Assembly: GCA_005784505.1 (NCBI GenBank)
Contig: VCAZ01000203.1
Span: 372,001 to 436,000 of the forward strand
Reading direction: 5' to 3'
DNA length: 64,000 bases
DNA from: Bagarius yarrelli
Lineage: Eukaryota; Chordata; Actinopteri; Siluriformes; Sisoridae
The notes beneath the pieces are model-generated. The model was not told the DNA's origin. It saw only the letters and a program-made list of their open reading frames with translations, and did not search any database. Numbering within the stretch: position 1 is the stretch's first letter; every line of letters begins with the position of its first letter. Shown piece by piece: positions 33,596 to 45,249 of the stretch. Made by a program: the position numbers and the translations under genes.

Positions 33596-34200
33596 GATAT
33601 TCAGCTACGCAAAGCCCCACTGCAATTTACTCCCTGCTACTATAGCATACTCAGGATCCATTGCATCTGTGTACGGTTGTCCACAGAACAAAGTCGTGTG
33701 TAAGCGCCTTACAGATTTGTTTTAACTTGTTTTTGTTACCTACCCAATGTTCACGAGTCTGGTGAAGTCACCGCATTTTTTTTGTATCAACACAGCCATA
33801 ACTATTTATTCAAAGACACAAGCTGTTTACTTCAGCTTGCTTATGACATCATTTGTTAGATCGCATTTAAAAATACACATGCTATGAAAAATATTATCTA
33901 TTTTATGTTCTACATGGAAAAGAAGCCAGGGCCAATGAGTCTGGAGCTCATTGTTATAATTCACATAATAATTAATAGCATAATTTCTTCCAACTCGGGT
34001 CCCAGAGACCCAAACACAACACAAGGGATAAGAGTGAGTGCGATTCAGAATGTCTACTAATTACAGCGGATTATATTTTAGGTTAATCTATAATAATCCT
34101 TATCAAATTTCCCCACAAACAAAAAAGGGCATACTGTAAGTCAGCTGGAAGGTGTCACTACAGTCTAATTACCCTTCGTTGACTCAGTAATGGTTGAAGT
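33596..34200. other. No gene seen
   Basis: Unique AT-rich sequence. Confidence 0.5.
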
Positions 34201-34202
34201 AT

Positions 34203-34224
34203 ATGTGTGTGTGTGTGTGTGTGT
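34203..34224. repeat. (TG)n microsatellite
   Basis: About 11 TG units. Confidence 0.9.
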
Positions 34225-34579
34225 TGTGGTTGTAGTGCAGTGGGACACTCCAACCATTTTCCAGTCCAGCCCTTGAATATGTATTGGATGCTAGAGGCGA
34301 AGATGGGGGCCGGTAACCTTGTTGTCCCGAGCGAAGACTTCCTGTGTGATATGGGGTAGAGGGTAGGCAGTGGCTTGGCTGCAGAATGGATTCTCATTAC
34401 GGGCAGACCTGCTCTACATTAGATGTCATGGGTTGTGAGGAGGCCCTTCGGAGATGAAGACTAATGCTGTTGGCCTCAGGAACTCCGATTAGAATCACAC
34501 TCATTACTCAGCACCACTGACGGAAGCAATTTAAAGTCCCCGTCTATACTGTACAAGGGGCAGGGCAGACCTCTGTCTT

Positions 34580-34626
<47 letters not shown>
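34580..34626. repeat. (CA)n microsatellite
   Basis: About 23 CA units, followed by TTTCTCTCCCCCCCCC. An ORF across it on the minus strand is an artefact. Confidence 0.97.
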
Positions 34627-34627
<1 letters not shown>

Positions 34628-34699
34628 TCTCTCCCCCCCCCACCACTGCTCCATACTTTTTACCAAGGGCATTTAGAAACCAGCAGTCTTTTTCACCCA

Positions 34700-35400
34700 C
34701 CACTTCTCCTTCCATCTTCCAGAATTCATCAGAAGGGAAGAACTTCGTCGGAGTGCTGTTTTATCCTTCTCGCTGTCAAAAGTCGACATCTATCGGAGAT
34801 TTCGTCTTATACAATGAGCAGAAAGACAGTCAGACAGGCCGTCCGGCATGCGGCAGATAGAATATTGATACAAATGTAAGGTGATCTTAAAAAAGCCAAC
34901 CCATGCTCTCTGGCTCCTCGTTAAAGATTAGATGGTCAATATGCGTCAAGTGCTTGTCAGGCCGTGATTTAGAAGGGTCTGTGACACTTTCTCACGGCAA
35001 GGTTACCTCTGCTTCCAGACACCGTGACAGCCGGGCAAAGGAATGACAATCAGGAGGTGTAGCATAGTGCCTGCTTCTCAATAATGACTGATTGGCCCAT
35101 CAATTAGCCGAGTGTCACTCTGGGAACTTTATCATTGTCAAGAAGGAGAATTCAGCGCGCTTCGCTTACCGCCACACCTTACTGTCAGACCGGCTATAGG
35201 AGCCAGAAGAGTTATCTCACCCTCAGCCTTAAACAGTCCTGCTTGATGAATTGGTGTGTGTGTGTGTGTGACAGAGAGACAGAGTATGCACATACATGTA
35301 TGATCATTTCCTTGTGTTGACCTTGTGCAGGCAGTTTGATAAGGGCAGTGATCAGATGAGAAATGAATGATGATATAGATGCCGACAGTAAGCCAGGCTT
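34700..35400. other. Candidate conserved noncoding block
   Basis: Balanced composition with 'GTCGACATCTATCGGAGATTT', 'GGCCGTGATTTAGAAGGG', 'CTCAATAATGACTGATTGGCC' and 'CAATTAGCCGAGTGTCAC'. Only a short (GT)n at 35252-35269 breaks it. There is no coding frame. Confidence 0.25.
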
Positions 35401-36825
35401 GTGTCTTAAATCTCGCTAAAACTTTTTGTTTTAATGTGTCCTTTCAATCTCAAGCGTCCAATCGTGGTTGATTTTTTAAAATCATGATTAGAATTTTTGA
35501 TGTGATCCATCATAAATTCAACTTTTGGTGTAAGAGCACACATACCTTTCAGTGCTTCACATCTTATCAGTGAGGGAAAGTGACATCACTTCCTGTATCT
35601 TACATAGTTATGGGAGAGAAAAGTCCATCAATTTAAAGGCAAAGTAGGGGACAGAACTGATGAAAGATTTATGGACGCACATTTTTGTAAGAAAGCAATT
35701 TAATAATAGAATAATATGATTAAATCTTGCCAAAAGGAAAGTAACATTTTACACAGTGGTACATGATGGAAAAGGTACACTGACTAATTTGGGCAACAAG
35801 AAAATCATGATTTTTAGCTATATACACTACACATATTATATTGGTTTTGCTTGTAACATTTTGTGATCCAAGAGTTAAAAAATTAAAATAATTAAAAATC
35901 TACCCAAACAGAAAAAAAATATAATGGCTACACCAAATGTACTGTAGATACAGTATATATAATTTGTTGTAGAGATTTGGTACCTTACTTTGTTATTATT
36001 ATTCTGGCAGACAAAGCAACACAGGCAATTCACCTGACATGCCATATGTTATTATTTTTATTTCTGACTTCACACAGCACTACAATTTGATTTATAGATG
36101 TCAGTCACTAGGCAGAACTGGCATCAAGGGTAAAGAGGGCACTTGTGGGCCGTGTGCCCAGCCTCGAAAAAAAAAAGGTTGTCGTTACACCCTAAACAGT
36201 TTTTATTTCTTTTGATAAATATTAAGAAATAAAAACAAATAATAAATGACATTTTATTAGTTTTACTGTAATAAAAATGAGACATTACAGTTGATTGGTG
36301 CATTATTTTTCTCAAAAATACAGCTGTTTCTCTGATGTGTTGCGTCTCTTGCGTCAGCACATTACATCATTACATTTATTGTTGTGTACTCAGAGTAAAT
36401 CCTTCAGCTTTTTAAAAAGTAAGTTATGCATTTATTTAATTTCTGTATGCTTAAATGGGACTCCTGGCTATAAGAAGGTTATCACAGCATATAATTGTCA
36501 ATCTGTCTTGTTTTTGTTGCGTCGTCATTGTGGTAATATTGATTAGTTTCACTTTACAGGAAATGAGCTGACAGTCTGTACCAGTTCTATGAGGGTGTGC
36601 TTGCACTGGATTGGTTGATTTAAGGCTTTCATTTTGCAAGTTATTGTTGCTGATTGTGTGCCCTTTTCGTTGGAAGCTGCAAGACCCCCTGTTAGTTATG
36701 GTCTGGCGCCGACTCTGCACTGAGGCCTGTATGTTACAACATGCTGATGTGTTGGGTGAACATCAGTCTTGGTGAGGTAATGTGCTCAAGATCCACTTAT
36801 AAAAAAACCCTGAGCAGTCTGTTTA

Positions 36826-36827
<2 letters not shown>
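35401..36827. other. No gene seen; AT-rich
   Basis: AT-rich sequence; ORFs at 36124-36720 on both strands are shadows without features. Hints of hAT-like text near 35465-35520 and 35810-35820 ('AAAATCATGATT') are too weak to call. Confidence 0.45.

Positions 36828-36862
<35 letters not shown>
36828..36862. repeat. (CT)n microsatellite
   Basis: About 16 CT units, then a broader pyrimidine-rich stretch to about 36930. Confidence 0.95.
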
Positions 36863-36863
<1 letters not shown>

Positions 36864-36939
36864 GCTCATTTTCTGCCTACCACATCTCCTTTTTTCTTTT
36901 TCCTTTTTCCCCTCTCTCTCTTCTCCACTCTTTTTTAAC

Positions 36940-37420
36940 AAATGGGCATCAACAGGCCATGAAATAATCAATGCTGATGATCCATCTTGGGTGCTGTCGA
37001 TATGTTAATGAGTCTGCCTCATCGTTTTGGCGACAAGGCCATAAATCATTCTCTTTTACCAGAATGCATAGCAGCTGGCAAGGCAAACCCCTGGCCAGGA
37101 ATAAAACACTGTCTTTTAACGATTAATGTCCAAACATTCTGCTGCTCGGCTGCTTGATTGTTTTCAGATGCCAAAAAAGTAGGACAGATTGTAAATCAAT
37201 AAAACAATAAGACAAAGTGTTTTAATAAAAGGAGAGGTTGCGAGTAAATCATCAAGCCTCTCTATTTAGCACAGCTTCCTGAGTAAGGAATAATTGGATA
37301 CCAGCTACCCAGAAGTCATTTTTAAGGTTATAAATGCTTGTGTCTGCTTAGGCTGTGAAACATGCTGGCCAGATGCCGGCGTGTTTTTCTCTTGCCGTGT
37401 GCGAATGCCTGTGTTTATAT
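36940..37420. other. Candidate conserved noncoding element
   Basis: 'CAGGCCATGAAATAATCAATG', 'TCGATATGTTAATGAG', 'GGCCATAAATCATTCTC', 'GCATAGCAGCTGGCAAGG' and 'GATTAATGTCC' occur in dense succession. CATAAATCA resembles a CDX/HOX site. Non-repetitive and not coding. Confidence 0.3.
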
Positions 37421-37647
37421 GGCTCTGTATTAGGAATGTGAAACAGGGTTAATTGATATACATTTGCATATGCAGAATGTAGTATAGTTTTGCAGTCATG
37501 AATTTATTTATTCGTTTATAAGCGTCTATTCTAATGTATCCGAGTTGCGAATAGATTTTTTTTTTTTTTATATTAGATATTTCCTTGAATGACAGTTAAT
37601 TGATTTGGTTTGTTTATTTTTCATTTATTCATTCCATCAATCAATCA

Positions 37648-37700
37648 TTTATTTATACAGCCCCTTACAACACACAGGGTGAACAAAAGTGCTTTTCTTA
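37648..37700 (+). repeat. Fragment of interspersed repeat
   Basis: 'TTTATACAGCCCCTTACAAC' followed by 'GGTGAACAAAAGTGCTTTTC' resembles a common teleost repeat end of unknown class. Confidence 0.4.
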
Positions 37701-37718
37701 AACCAAAGACAATAAAAG

Positions 37719-37790
37719 TCAAGTCAAGGCAAGTTTATTCATATAGCACATTTAATACACGGCTAAAATGAATGAAAACAGTTAACGATG
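37719..37790 (+). repeat. Teleost repeat (CAAGTCAAGGCAAGTTTATT type), 5' part
   Basis: The motif 'GTCAAGGCAAGTTTATTCAT' followed by 'ATAGCACATTTAATACACGG' opens a known teleost repeat. The body resumes at about 38122 with 'GTTCATTCAGTAAATGCAGAC'. It is interrupted by the element at 37791-38121. Confidence 0.6.
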
Positions 37791-38121
37791 TATGACGATA
37801 TATGCATCAGAATGTAAAATATCACGATATATTGCAATACAATACAAATTGCAATACTTTGCAATACTTTGCAATACTTAATATTTTTTTTCTACCTTTT
37901 TTTTCTAACCCAAGGTAATGGAAAAGGTGAGGAAGTTAATTCTTGTCACATAGCCCATGGCCAGCTTGTGGTATTTTAAAAAAAAAACCTAGCGCATTGC
38001 ACCATATATGCCCGCCGTAAAAGTGTTGCTCTTTATTCACATTGGAGAAATTAAAATGATCATAAAAATCACTACAGTAAAAACTGAAAAAATTAAAAAA
38101 AAAAAAAAAAAGATTTCAAAT
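37791..38121 (+). mobile_element. hAT-like MITE fragment nested in another repeat
   Basis: 'TATCACGATATATTGCAATAC' and 'GGTAATGGAAAAGGTGAGG', then 'ACCTAGCGCATTGCACCATA' and 'GCCCGCCGTAA', are shared with the element at 41470-41870. It sits inside the CAAGTCAAGG repeat. The flanks at 37769-37798 and 38122-38151 are similar 30-base direct repeats (24 of 30 matches). No terminal inverted repeats are preserved. Confidence 0.5.
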
Positions 38122-38400
38122 GAATAAAACCAGCTAACAATGTAAGATGATTATAGTCAGTTGGGATGTAGCACAGTGTTCATTCAGTAAATGCAGACCT
38201 AAGTAGATGTGTTTTGAGTCTGGATTTAAAGATGGCTACTGATTTAGCACATCTGAATTCTTCCAACTGCGGGCTGCATAATTCCCTTTGTTTACACTTC
38301 TGATGGACTTGATCCGAATGATCTAAGTGATCTGATTGGTTTGTGTTCAGTGAGCATATCTGGAATGTATTTAGGTCCTATGGGCCATTGAGTAACAAAA
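38122..38400 (+). repeat. Teleost repeat (CAAGTCAAGG type), 3' part
   Basis: 'GTTTTGAGTCTGGATTTAAAG', 'TCTTCCAACTGCGGGCTGC', 'GACTTGATCCGAATGATC' and 'GAGCATATCTGGAATGTATTT' are diagnostic text of this repeat. Confidence 0.7.
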
Positions 38401-38419
38401 AAATTGCACATTAAATATA

Positions 38420-38890
38420 CAAAAATGTCACAGCATTGCTAGATATTAAAAGCTAGTCTAAGAACATATATTTTAAGTCTAGTTTTAGGCACAGATCAGT
38501 ATATCGGTAGGATGCTTGTTCCAGAGATTAGGCCCAGCCACAGTAAAAGCCTGGTTCCTTATTTTTTTTTATACCTTGACCTCGGTCCAGCAAAAGTTGT
38601 TTTGTTAACCTCAAAACTGATTGGCTGATAAAAACCCAGCATCAGACCACTAAAAGCTTTATAAACAAACAATACAATTGTAAAATGAACTCTAAATGCA
38701 ACTGGATGCCAGTGGAGTGAATAAAGTATTGGGATGATGTTCTCACGTTAGCGTGTGCTAGTTAAAAAGAAACGGGCCGCAGTATTCTGTATTGGCTGAC
38801 GGTGTCTGAGGGACGACTGTGAGATACCAACTTAAATTGCACTGCAGTAATCTAACCTTAAACTTATAAAAGCCTGACTATCTTATATTA
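38420..38890 (+). repeat. Second teleost repeat (CTAAAAGCTTTATAAACAA type)
   Basis: 'AGATTAGGCCCAGCCACAG', 'AAAAGCCTGGTTCC', 'CTAAAAGCTTTATAAACAAAC', 'GAACTCTAAATGCAACTGG', 'GCCAGTGGAGTGAATAAAG' and 'GCACTGCAGTAATCTAACC' follow a recurring teleost element related in layout to the previous one. ORFs are short and broken. Confidence 0.65.
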
Positions 38891-39348
38891 TAGTTTATAA
38901 TAATAATCAGTTAGTGTACAATTGTGGCCGTTCATAGTGGGGTTTGTCGTGTATTCGTTATTTCTTTTTATTGTAAGTGCTTTTTTTCTGTACTCGATTG
39001 ATCTATTTAACCTATTTTGATGACATCAGTTGTTTTAGGATTTCATTGAGACTTACTTTAAAAAAACTTGCAATTGCAATAAATTTAGACAATAAGAATG
39101 TGATCACCATTTTTAGACCATTTATTCAGAAAACACAAACACAACATTGGAAAATGTGATAGATTTTGAAGCATCACTGTGGAGATTCGCTCATTCAGCC
39201 ACTCAGTTTTATAAATAAATTTAGGCATTAATGTCAGGTGAGGGGTGAAGTCGTTTATTCAGTTCATCCCAAGCATGGGGTAGAAATTAAGACCCTGTAC
39301 CGGACACCAGCTATAAAACATCATTTATTCATGATGCTACTGGGCTTT

Positions 39349-39638
39349 GTGGCGTTTTGTGGAACATATGTTTATACACGTACATAAGTGTGACTTAAGT
39401 GTGATTGGTAATATGGTGATGGTGAATGTGTCATTAACTGAGACTGTTTGGTTATTAAACTCCTTGGTGGACATATTTGTAGGCTGTAGTGTGTTCTGGG
39501 AATTTCCGGTGTTGACATGACACTCAGGCTAATAATATACCCTTCTAGCAGTGTTACTTTCTGATAGCATTAGCATCTTTCTGTTTTCTGTCATAGGGCT
39601 GTGTAGTGGCAAATGCCTCACTATACGATACAAATCAC
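39349..39638 (+). repeat. Direct duplication, copy A
   Basis: Aligns over about 270-290 bp with 41256-41524 in the same orientation, with small indels. Shared text includes 'GGTGAATGTGTCATTAACTG', 'GGTTATTAAACTCC', 'TTCCGGTGTTGACATGACAC', 'CTCAGGCTAATAATATACCC' and the hAT-like start 'GCTGTGTAGTG'. The duplication therefore includes a hAT terminus. Confidence 0.85.
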
Positions 39639-39960
39639 ATACAATACAAGCGTCTGTATACAATATATAACAATTAGTACAATTCAATACAAATTGCAAC
39701 TTTGCAATACTTATAAAAAAGTAAAACAAATAGCTAAAAATACAACAAATACAAAGCCGTAGGCACCCTTATTTTTTCTATCATGTTGGCTTCTGAGTCA
39801 ATGGCAATAAGTGTCAGCGTCTGAAGGTTTAAATTAATGTTAACATAAAGCTAAATTAGCTTTATTTAGTTTAAATATGTATTGATAATAGTTTAGAATA
39901 TCACTACGGCATCGCTAAATTATTTTACGTGATATGAATTGATATTTTTACACAATCCTA
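39594..39960 (+). mobile_element. hAT-like MITE, degenerate
   Basis: Begins TAGGGCTGTGTAGTGGCAAA and ends TTTTTACACAATCCTA. The best-matching sibling is 58695-59095, sharing 'GTAAAACAAATAGCTAAAAATA' and 'GGCTTCTGAGTCAATGGC'. Putative 8-bp flanks (TTCTGTCA and CTCTAAAA) match at only four positions, so the insertion is old or the ends are misplaced. Confidence 0.55.
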
Positions 39961-40087
39961 CTCTAAAACAACATGTCAAAACAATTCTTAAAGTAAACTG
40001 TACGTGTTCATTGAGCGTTTTAGCTTACCAAATTGTCTGATATCAATATTAACAGAAAATCTTTCATCTTTAAACTGGAGATTTCGT

Positions 40088-40161
40088 TTGTGGTGCTGGG
40101 AATCGAACCCGGATCTTCCAATTAGCAGTCCAACACATTAACCACTGCGCTACCACTTTCC
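40088..40161 (-). mobile_element. SINE, tRNA-like head only
   Basis: On the minus strand: 'GGAAAGTGGTAGCGCAGTGG', 'TTAATGTGTTGGACTGC', 'TAATTGGAAGATCCGGGTTC' and 'GATTCCCAGCACC'. This is the first ~75 bases of the SINE, ending just after the B box. The 5' end is retained and the rest is lost. Confidence 0.8.
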
Positions 40162-40785
40162 ATACATTATTTATATACCTTATTTCCAGACATTATAATT
40201 TAAAACAATAGGGTGCCATGATAAAGTGTATAAAACTGAACTAAATATTTTCAGTATTTGTCAGTATTTACTAACAAAGCAGAGTGTATGGGCAATTGAC
40301 CTTCACTCCATCGCTGTATAGCTTCAAGACACCGTATCCCAGACAGCATTTGTTTTACTCATAGTCCCAAGTGTGTGCAGTTCAAATGATTTATCCTAAA
40401 TAGAAACATCTTTTCTGGTTCACGGTATTGTTTACACACTGCTTGTACCTGAGATTACACAGCTAATCTCTGTTACAGGCTGAGTGATCAGTGTCAAACT
40501 AAAGTAACACACAGCATGAAGTGTAGTAACACACAGCTTGAAGTGTCTTACAGGAACTCTGTACAGGAGTTGACTCCTTTACCAGGAGCACGGTCGTGTT
40601 CTTCTACCAATTTAGCCCTTGTTATGGTTATTGCAGTTTAATGGCGTTATAAAAATTGAACATGACACTGAGGTGATTTATTTTCTGCATCTTTCCTTAA
40701 CCTTGGTTATTGGATTGTTTGTCAGACTATATCCTTTTGATTTATGACAAAAAATGGAGCTGATAAAGTGTCATGTGAGCACACA
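40162..40785. other. No gene seen
   Basis: Unique sequence. A short tandem duplication 'TAACACACAGCATGAAGTG' lies at about 40505-40545 (two copies, second with one change). Confidence 0.45.
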
Positions 40786-40840
40786 CACACACACTAATAC
40801 ACACTTGCATATTATGCAAAGCCATCTTTGTCCCTCCTCC

Positions 40841-40842
<2 letters not shown>

Positions 40843-40884
<42 letters not shown>

Positions 40885-40888
40885 GAGT
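40843..40888. repeat. (GA)n microsatellite
   Basis: About 22 GA units, one interruption (GGGA). Confidence 0.95.
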
Positions 40889-41255
40889 GTCAGGATGGTT
40901 TATTCAGGGACATGTGGTGGCTCAGGGTGACAGAGTGTGTTTAAGATGTGTGAGGGTATGGAGAGTGTCTGTGAAAAATGCTTTGACATTTTACAGGACT
41001 CCTGAGTGCAATCAGAGTCGATGTGAAGTATGCTGAGAGGTCCTGTAACTTTTAATGTCCAACAGTGTAAGGGGCTAATCACATGTCGTGCTTAAAAACG
41101 CATGGAAAATGTGCTTTTTTTCTTCTTTTTTAAAGCACTCGGTTCTTGTACTCCAGAGGCATTTGTTAGTGCTGAGCAACCATCAGCTGTGCTCTGCCTT
41201 ACAGCAAGGACAAAGTGTAAACTTTGATAAGCGAGAAGAAATGCTAATCCTGAGT

Positions 41256-41524
41256 GTGTGGTGTTAGGTGAAATGTATGTTTATACACATACAAATGTGT
41301 GATCGGTAATATGGTGAGGGTGAATGTGTCATTAACTGAGACTGTTTGGTTATTAAACTCCGTTGTGGGCTGTAGTGTGTTCTGGGAGATTCCGGTGTTG
41401 ACATGACACTCAGGCTAATAATATACCCTTCTACCAGTGTTACTTTCTGATAGCGTTAGCATCTTTCTATTTTCTGTAATAGAGCTGTGTAGTGACAAAT
41501 GCCGCGCTATACGATACAAATCAC
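41256..41524 (+). repeat. Direct duplication, copy B
   Basis: Partner of copy A at 39349-39638; see that entry for the shared blocks. It differs mainly by loss of about 10 bases around 'CTCCGTTGTGGGCTG' and by point changes (TAGAGCTGTG for TAGGGCTGTG). It runs straight into another hAT-like body. Confidence 0.85.
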
Positions 41525-41870
41525 GATCTATGCATCAGTATATAAAATATCACGATATATTGCAATACAATACACATCGCACTCCTTTTTTTTCTATCAT
41601 GCTTCTTTTGAGACAGCAAGGTAATGGAAAAGGTGAGGAAGTTGATTCTTGTCACATGACCCATGGCCAACTTGTTAAAAAGTTGAGCGGCATGGATGCT
41701 TCTGCAAAAAAAAAAAAAAAAAAAAAAAAACCTAGCGCATTGCACCATATGCCCGCCGTAAATGCGTAGCTCTTTAGTCGCATATGCTTGCTGCACATCT
41801 ACATTAGAAATAGTGAAATCAGGTGCACAAAAAATGCAATAGTCACTAAACCAAGACACAAAACACCTAG
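41470..41870 (+). mobile_element. hAT-like MITE, second type of body
   Basis: 5' 'TAGAGCTGTGTAGTGAC', then 'TATCACGATATATTGCAATAC', 'GGTAATGGAAAAGGTGAGG', a 20-plus A run at about 41706-41730 and 'CCTAGCGCATTGCACC'. Two ORFs (41437-41769 and 41521-41859) are made by the A tract and are not genes. The 3' end is not clear. Confidence 0.5.
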
Positions 41871-44159
41871 ATTAACAAAAATTGCTAAAAGGTAACAGAT
41901 AGATATGTTTATTTTTAATATGTCCTACCGAGGAAATTAGTAATGTGATGCAATGTGATATTTGTGCAGAATTCGGATAGACTAGATTTTAAGAAATCTA
42001 GTCATGGCCTGTTAACCACCACAGGTTTCCTGGCTCATGTTCCTTCCGAGTATGCAGTTTGCTCAGGGATTACCTTGCACAGGAACGCTAATAGACTCTG
42101 ACAGTCATGATTTAAACTGCATGGCGTAATCATCACACAATTAGGCTTTGAGACCACATTGAGAAGGGATTTGATGCAGTTTAACAAAACATTATTGGAA
42201 GTGAACGTTTATTTGGTTGCTACCATGTGCTGTGTAAGGTTCTGTGTTGAGATGATGATGATGATAGAGGAAAGCAGGGTTCTGTTGTAGTTTACCGTTT
42301 TGTGATCACCCAGATTATTATAATGTTATTTGTATTATTCGAAGAGGTCAATCAGATGAAAAATGTACGTCTTGGACGAGATTAATTAACTACATTTTAT
42401 ATAAGAGTAGTGTGAACTATTCGCTGCTCTAGTATCTAGAATTGTTTGGCACTGAACCTCTTTTTATTGGCTGCCCCTCCCTCCACTGCCATTTTTCTTT
42501 TCCTTTATGCCCATTGCAGGATTCTGTGGTGGAATGGCTTTTATCGGGTACTCCAGGACATTCTCACAGTGGCAAGTCATAAATCTGCCTGATTACAGCT
42601 CTGCAAAAAAAAAAAGTGAATATTATTCACACCAGTGCCCTCAGTTGCATTGCTTCATATATATTGTGCAGTAAGTGACTGGAGAGCTCAAGGTCTTCAC
42701 CACCAAAAAGGTTTAGTTTCCAACAGGATCTAAAGCAATGTTTTTTTTTTTGCATAGGAACCCCTGATCTGCATTTTTGTCTACTGATGATTTGTGCATT
42801 ACAGTCTCAGAGAGCATACGCAAGCATGAACCTTCTCAGAGTATTAACATAAAACATATTCAAAAATTCCTGTTATCGCTCATGAGTTGAAATCCATTAA
42901 TACCACTCCCTTTTTCCTCCTAACTATGAATAATCTGCCGTGCTTATTCCCAAGCCAACTCTAGGCGGACATGACAGCAGTTGTTTAAGTTTTCCCAAAT
43001 AAATAGCGAGCGTTTAAACAGAGATAGATAGCAGAGACGAGTCTGGGAACTGCCGAGTTTGACTTGTGGAAGTTGCCTTTCTAAACTGTTTTTGTTACTA
43101 AGACAGGGAACATTAACTCCAGATGACAATGGTAAGTAAATAATCAGTAGAGTGCAATAAATGCCATGTGTTGGAGGAGCAAATGAGCTCTACATTTTCT
43201 CCCACATCCATTAATCTGTACACATCTTGTTATTCCCTGGCAGAAGGAGTGTTACTGGGTATGGTGTAATCCCTGACCTTTAAGCAGTGACTTTGTCTGT
43301 CTACACACACTGTATTTGTTTTCAATTTGTGGTTCTTCTCGAACTTTAGAGAGTTTTAGGAAAGCAAAAGAAAAAATTCTTTAAAACCCCATTCAAACCA
43401 CTTGGATGCAAGCAAAAAAAAAGAAAGACAGAAAATAATAAAAAAAAAAATCTTGACCTTTGTTACTAGTAATTTCTTTTCCACTGCTTTATAATTGCTA
43501 ATGTGAGGTAAAGAGTAATAACAACGAACTGAGAAAAAACATCTGTATCCAAATAGTGTTAAGAAACCGTGATAAATAATGGTGTACAGAGAAATTTTTC
43601 ATAATTAAGGCTATTAAACAAATGTGATTCAGATTAATAGTAGCTTTAGAGAACATTATTGTGTAGTTAGTCCAAGCCATGGGTTCTTAAGAATCGGCAT
43701 TCGAAGGTCCAAATCTGATTTTTTCCCCAATGTCAAAGGTCCATATCATGCAGAACATGCAATCAAGTCAAGGAGAAATTGAGACAAGGGTTTATTAGGA
43801 CGAATCACTAACACATATTTTTTTTCTACACTGTTGACAGCCATAGCAATAAATAATAAATAGCACAGGATATAATAAACAGTGCCAAATATTATGAAAC
43901 TGGACAAGATTCCTCAGTGCTTATGCAGGCCAAGCAACTTATTTGTTGATTTATACCAAGATTTTGGTTTCGTAGTTTTGTTGTCCTTACTGATGTATTT
44001 TGTGGATATTGCCTCAGTATTGCCCGCTAAGATATATACAGTATATATATATGTATATATTTGGATAGTGTTACAGACAGAACAGGCTTTAAGCGAATAA
44101 AATAAGAAAGATTAAAATATATTTGTGCTAAGTTATATATAACGCTATTCGTGTCAACC
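41871..44159. other. No gene seen
   Basis: Unique sequence. 42000-42200 and 42480-42600 have CNE-like texture, and the remainder is AT-rich. Short A/T homopolymers lie at 42605, 42741 and 43440. No exon is recognised. Confidence 0.45.
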
Positions 44160-44396
44160 GTGAGTTGATGTCATGCGCCGCCGTCACTTATTTATTGACG
44201 TATGACCCGCATTGGAGGTGAAAAATCCGATCTGTATTCCTACATTGCAGACTTTAATACACATATCGGATTTATATCTCTTTTACTTCCACATATGCTT
44301 TTTTTTTCTGCTTATAAGACTGTGGGTCGTATCAGATCTGTGCCACATTAGAGAAAAAAATTGGAATTATTTGATACATGCGGTGTAAATGCAGCC
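44160..44396 (+). repeat. Teleost interspersed repeat (AAAATCCGAT type)
   Basis: 'GAAAAATCCGATCTGTATTCC', 'ATATCGGATTTATATCTC', 'GACTGTGGGTCGTATCAGATC', 'TGTGCCACATTAGAG' and a terminal 'GTGTAAATGCAGCC' recall a widespread teleost DNA-transposon-like repeat whose ends read 'gtgtaaa(c/t)gcagcc'. Class uncertain. Confidence 0.6.
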
Positions 44397-44699
44397 TTTC
44401 ACTCTTTACAGCTCCAACGGTTTCAGAACGGTTATGTGCTGAATTGGGGCGAAAAGAGAACCTTGCTGTTATCTAAAAAATTATATATGCTGAGGGACAT
44501 GAAATGTCGCAACATGTTCAGCAAAGTGTGCTGCAAAAGGGCATTATTTTAGTACAATAGCACGATCCGGGATGTACCATTCATCTACAGTACAGCACTT
44601 TAAACACATCCGAGTTAGAGGTAATGTTGATCTTCTCAGCTCTACGAAACTAATCAGCTCCTGTTAAAGTGTTAATAAACACTCATCCTTAAGCAGCCT

Positions 44700-44779
44700 T
44701 ACTTCTTTCTTTCCTTCTTTCTTTCTTTCTTTCTTTCTTTCTTTTTTTTTCCTTCCTTCCTTCCCTCCCTCCCTCTCTG
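44700..44779. repeat. (TTTC)n then (TTCC)n pyrimidine tract
   Basis: About 80 bp of TTTC, TTCC and CCTC units. On the minus strand it makes a Lys/Glu-rich artefact ORF. Confidence 0.95.
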
Positions 44780-45249
44780 TCCAACCAACTTTAAAAACTC
44801 TATTTTCTTTGTCAACGTTTCTCATCCTGGAAACTGACATCCTCACTCATCTAAATGCTCAAAAACACTGAAGTGTCCACTTGTTCACCCTACCTAATTA
44901 CAACATCAAACGTCATACGCTCCCTTGTTGATTACGAAGACATTTTTAAATGAAAGGTTTGTACCATCGCCAAAAAATACATTAAAATATGATTTACAAA
45001 ATTAACGTGTTAAAACAACACTTTTTTAACCCAGACACACACAATTAGTGCTGTTGTTGAATCCAGACCGGCACTTCTGGTGCTATTAATTAAGTTTGGC
45101 TTTATTAGCAAAGACTATTGAGGAAGATTCACATACAATCATTTTGGACAACTGTGGGAGTAAATTTAACAGGGAGGGACATATAATTATCCATAATAAA
45201 GATCATTTCAACTAGGATGCACCCAGAGCGTCTCACATACCCGTTTTCA

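Noticed and set aside
39349..41524. LTR retrotransposon with two LTRs
   Set aside because: The direct copies lack clear TG/CA ends, primer-binding site or polypurine tract, and the interior has no retroviral genes; kept as a direct duplication.
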